From Flavobacteriaceae bacterium (GTDB lineage Bacteria > Bacteroidota > Bacteroidia > Flavobacteriales > Flavobacteriaceae): DNA of 64,000 nucleotides. The DNA lies in assembly GCA_002746415.1 (NCBI GenBank), contig NVXD01000002.1, positions 186,001 to 250,000 of the forward strand. The letters run 5' to 3'. The position numbers and the translations under genes are program-made. The notes under the pieces are model-generated. The model saw only the letters and a program-made list of their open reading frames with translations, was not told where the DNA came from and made no database searches. Of this stretch, positions 62,943-64,000 are shown in pieces (positions within the stretch are counted from its first letter, which is position 1; each line of letters starts with the position of its first letter).

Positions 62943-64000
62943 ATGAAACACCTTAAGTTTCTCTTTTTATTATTCCTTTTATTCAGTAGTATTATTTATT
63001 CTAAAATACCAGAGGATAATCTAGTTTCTTACCCTACACTATCTTCAAAAGATTTAATCATAAATGCTGACAAGCTTTATCATGGACAAAAATTTTCCGA
63101 AGCAATAAAGGCATACGAACAAATACAAGATGTTGAAGAAATAGATGAAATCAATGTTCTAAAGAAAATGGCTTTAAGCCATGCAGCTCTAAATGATGCC
63201 AATAAATCTGTAGATTATTTAGAAAAATATTTAATGATGGACTTTAAGACCTCTTTCATGGAACATGAAGGTTTCTTAGCTATAAAGAACAGTCCACAAT
63301 TTAAAAATATCGTAGATAAATATGCCCCTAAAGTAAGCATCTGGTCATTCTTCTATTTTTATGTTGCTTTAATTGGATTCTTTGTAGTAGCAGTGCTCAA
63401 CTTCAATAAAAAAATGGATTTTGGAGCAAAATTACTCATCAGTGGTTTTGTTTTTATTCATTCCTTTTTTATTCTCCATATTAGTATAAACATTACCAAT
63501 TTCCATTTTCAATTTCCACATTCTTATTTAATGTCCACTTCATTTTCATTCTTATATGGACCATTGTTATATTTCTATTTTAAAAGAATAACACAAGAAT
63601 ATAAATTCAAAAAAAGTGATGCATTGCACCTCATCCCCACTATTTTATTTCTTGCCTATATCATCCCTGTGTACTCGTTGCCTGAAGCTGAGAAACTACA
63701 ATTAATGTTACAAAGAGCCAATAAAGGTCTTAACCCATCAGGCTTTAACTTAGTTGCCATAATCGTTTCCTTAAAATTAATTTCCTTATTAGTTTATGGG
63801 TACTTTATTAGAAACCTATATTTCAAAAGTAAAAAAGCCAAGGAATTAAGTAAAGAGAATAGGGTATGGCAAAAAAATATTTACAGCATACATTTCTTAT
63901 ACATACTATCCTATGCTATTTATGGTGTCTTGATTGTAAATCATTTATCTTCTGGCATTGTCTATCATTCACAAGTTGTTTTGATGGCATCCATGGTGTT
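62943..64000 (+). CDS. TPR-plus-membrane protein, possibly AraC-type sensor (partial, runs past window end)
   Basis: The frame opens at ATG 62943 and is still open at base 64000 (352 codons seen). It has a signal or first helix (FLFLLFLLFSSIIYS), a TPR-like segment (ADKLYHGQKFSEAIKAYEQI and KKMALSHAALNDANKSVDYLEKYL), then at least six membrane helices from about residue 135. This layout resembles flavobacterial transcription regulators that have a membrane sensor and a C-terminal AraC helix-turn-helix, but the end is outside the window, so that is unproven. Confidence 0.65.
   Translation, partial: MKHLKFLFLLFLLFSSIIYSKIPEDNLVSYPTLSSKDLIINADKLYHGQKFSEAIKAYEQIQDVEEIDEINVLKKMALSHAALNDANKSVDYLEKYLMMDFKTSFMEHEGFLAIKNSPQFKNIVDKYAPKVSIWSFFYFYVALIGFFVVAVLNFNKKMDFGAKLLISGFVFIHSFFILHISINITNFHFQFPHSYLMSTSFSFLYGPLLYFYFKRITQEYKFKKSDALHLIPTILFLAYIIPVYSLPEAEKLQLMLQRANKGLNPSGFNLVAIIVSLKLISLLVYGYFIRNLYFKSKKAKELSKENRVWQKNIYSIHFLYILSYAIYGVLIVNHLSSGIVYHSQVVLMASMV

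Noticed and set aside
1-64000. tRNA, rRNA, CRISPR, insertion sequences, prophage
   Set aside because: No cloverleaf-type sequence, repeat-spacer array, transposase, integrase or phage structural gene was seen by eye on either strand.

Overview
The window looks like chromosome from a member of the Flavobacteriaceae (Bacteroidota). The evidence is AT-rich DNA, several TAnnTTTG-type -7 promoter elements (some with a TTTG or TTG -33 box), and family content typical of the group: bile-acid-symporter-like carrier, PUR/DUF3276 protein, long NusB, cyclophilin-FKBP fusion, DUF1573/DUF4920/DUF6268 proteins and a CarboxypepD_reg-TonB receptor. I saw no rRNA, tRNA, CRISPR array, prophage or insertion sequence. 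No genus can be fixed from sequence alone.

Layout. 0.1-9.8 kb: a DUF1456 protein, sucC, lysA, a thioredoxin-like protein, guaB, a three-gene operon (outer-membrane porin, FMN-binding protein, four-helix membrane protein), HMG-CoA lyase and a LysE-type exporter. 9.8-19.7 kb: an accessory, all-plus-strand stretch of mostly exported catabolic proteins (Rieske oxygenase, GH92 mannosidase, acetolactate-decarboxylase-like lipoprotein, Gfo/Idh/MocA oxidoreductase, MBL-fold lipoprotein, DUF1593 nucleoside-hydrolase-like protein, NTF2-like and Dabb proteins). It carries clear decay: fragments of lgt, of an APC permease and of an ABM-type gene, plus an apparent one-base frameshift at the start of the DUF1593 gene. 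19.7-36.7 kb: housekeeping and envelope genes (pyrD, TonB receptor, pepT, yajC-DUF1573-nusB, ABC exporter, PUR protein, M14 peptidase, acyltransferase, BASS transporter, DinB/YfiT protein, peroxiredoxin).

36.8-52.8 kb: cold-shock gene, a pair of tiny single-helix membrane proteins, cyclophilin-FKBP fusion, M28 peptidase with PPK2, a five-gene operon (NatA/NatB-like ABC transporter, MscS channel, DUF6268 protein, NtrC-type regulator lacking its DNA-binding domain), grpE-dnaJ, mnmD-DUF4920, ilvE, a MazG-like protein, a third member of the tiny membrane protein family, and crcB. 52.8-55.9 kb: a nitrogen module (PII, AmtB, porin) with two matched inverted repeats upstream. 55.9-64 kb: lipoproteins, an esterase-like protein, an Lrp regulator, purU, DUF4197 and the start of a membrane sensor cut by the window edge.

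Most interesting points: (1) three tiny ORFs at 37203, 37365 and 52243 align without gaps over their first 24 residues and appear to define an unannotated single-helix membrane protein family; (2) two copies of a 17-bp near-palindrome, 61 bp apart, flank the promoter of the porin/FMN operon; (3) two related inverted repeats about 53 bp apart precede the PII-AmtB-porin genes; (4) the 9.9-19.1 kb gene decay.
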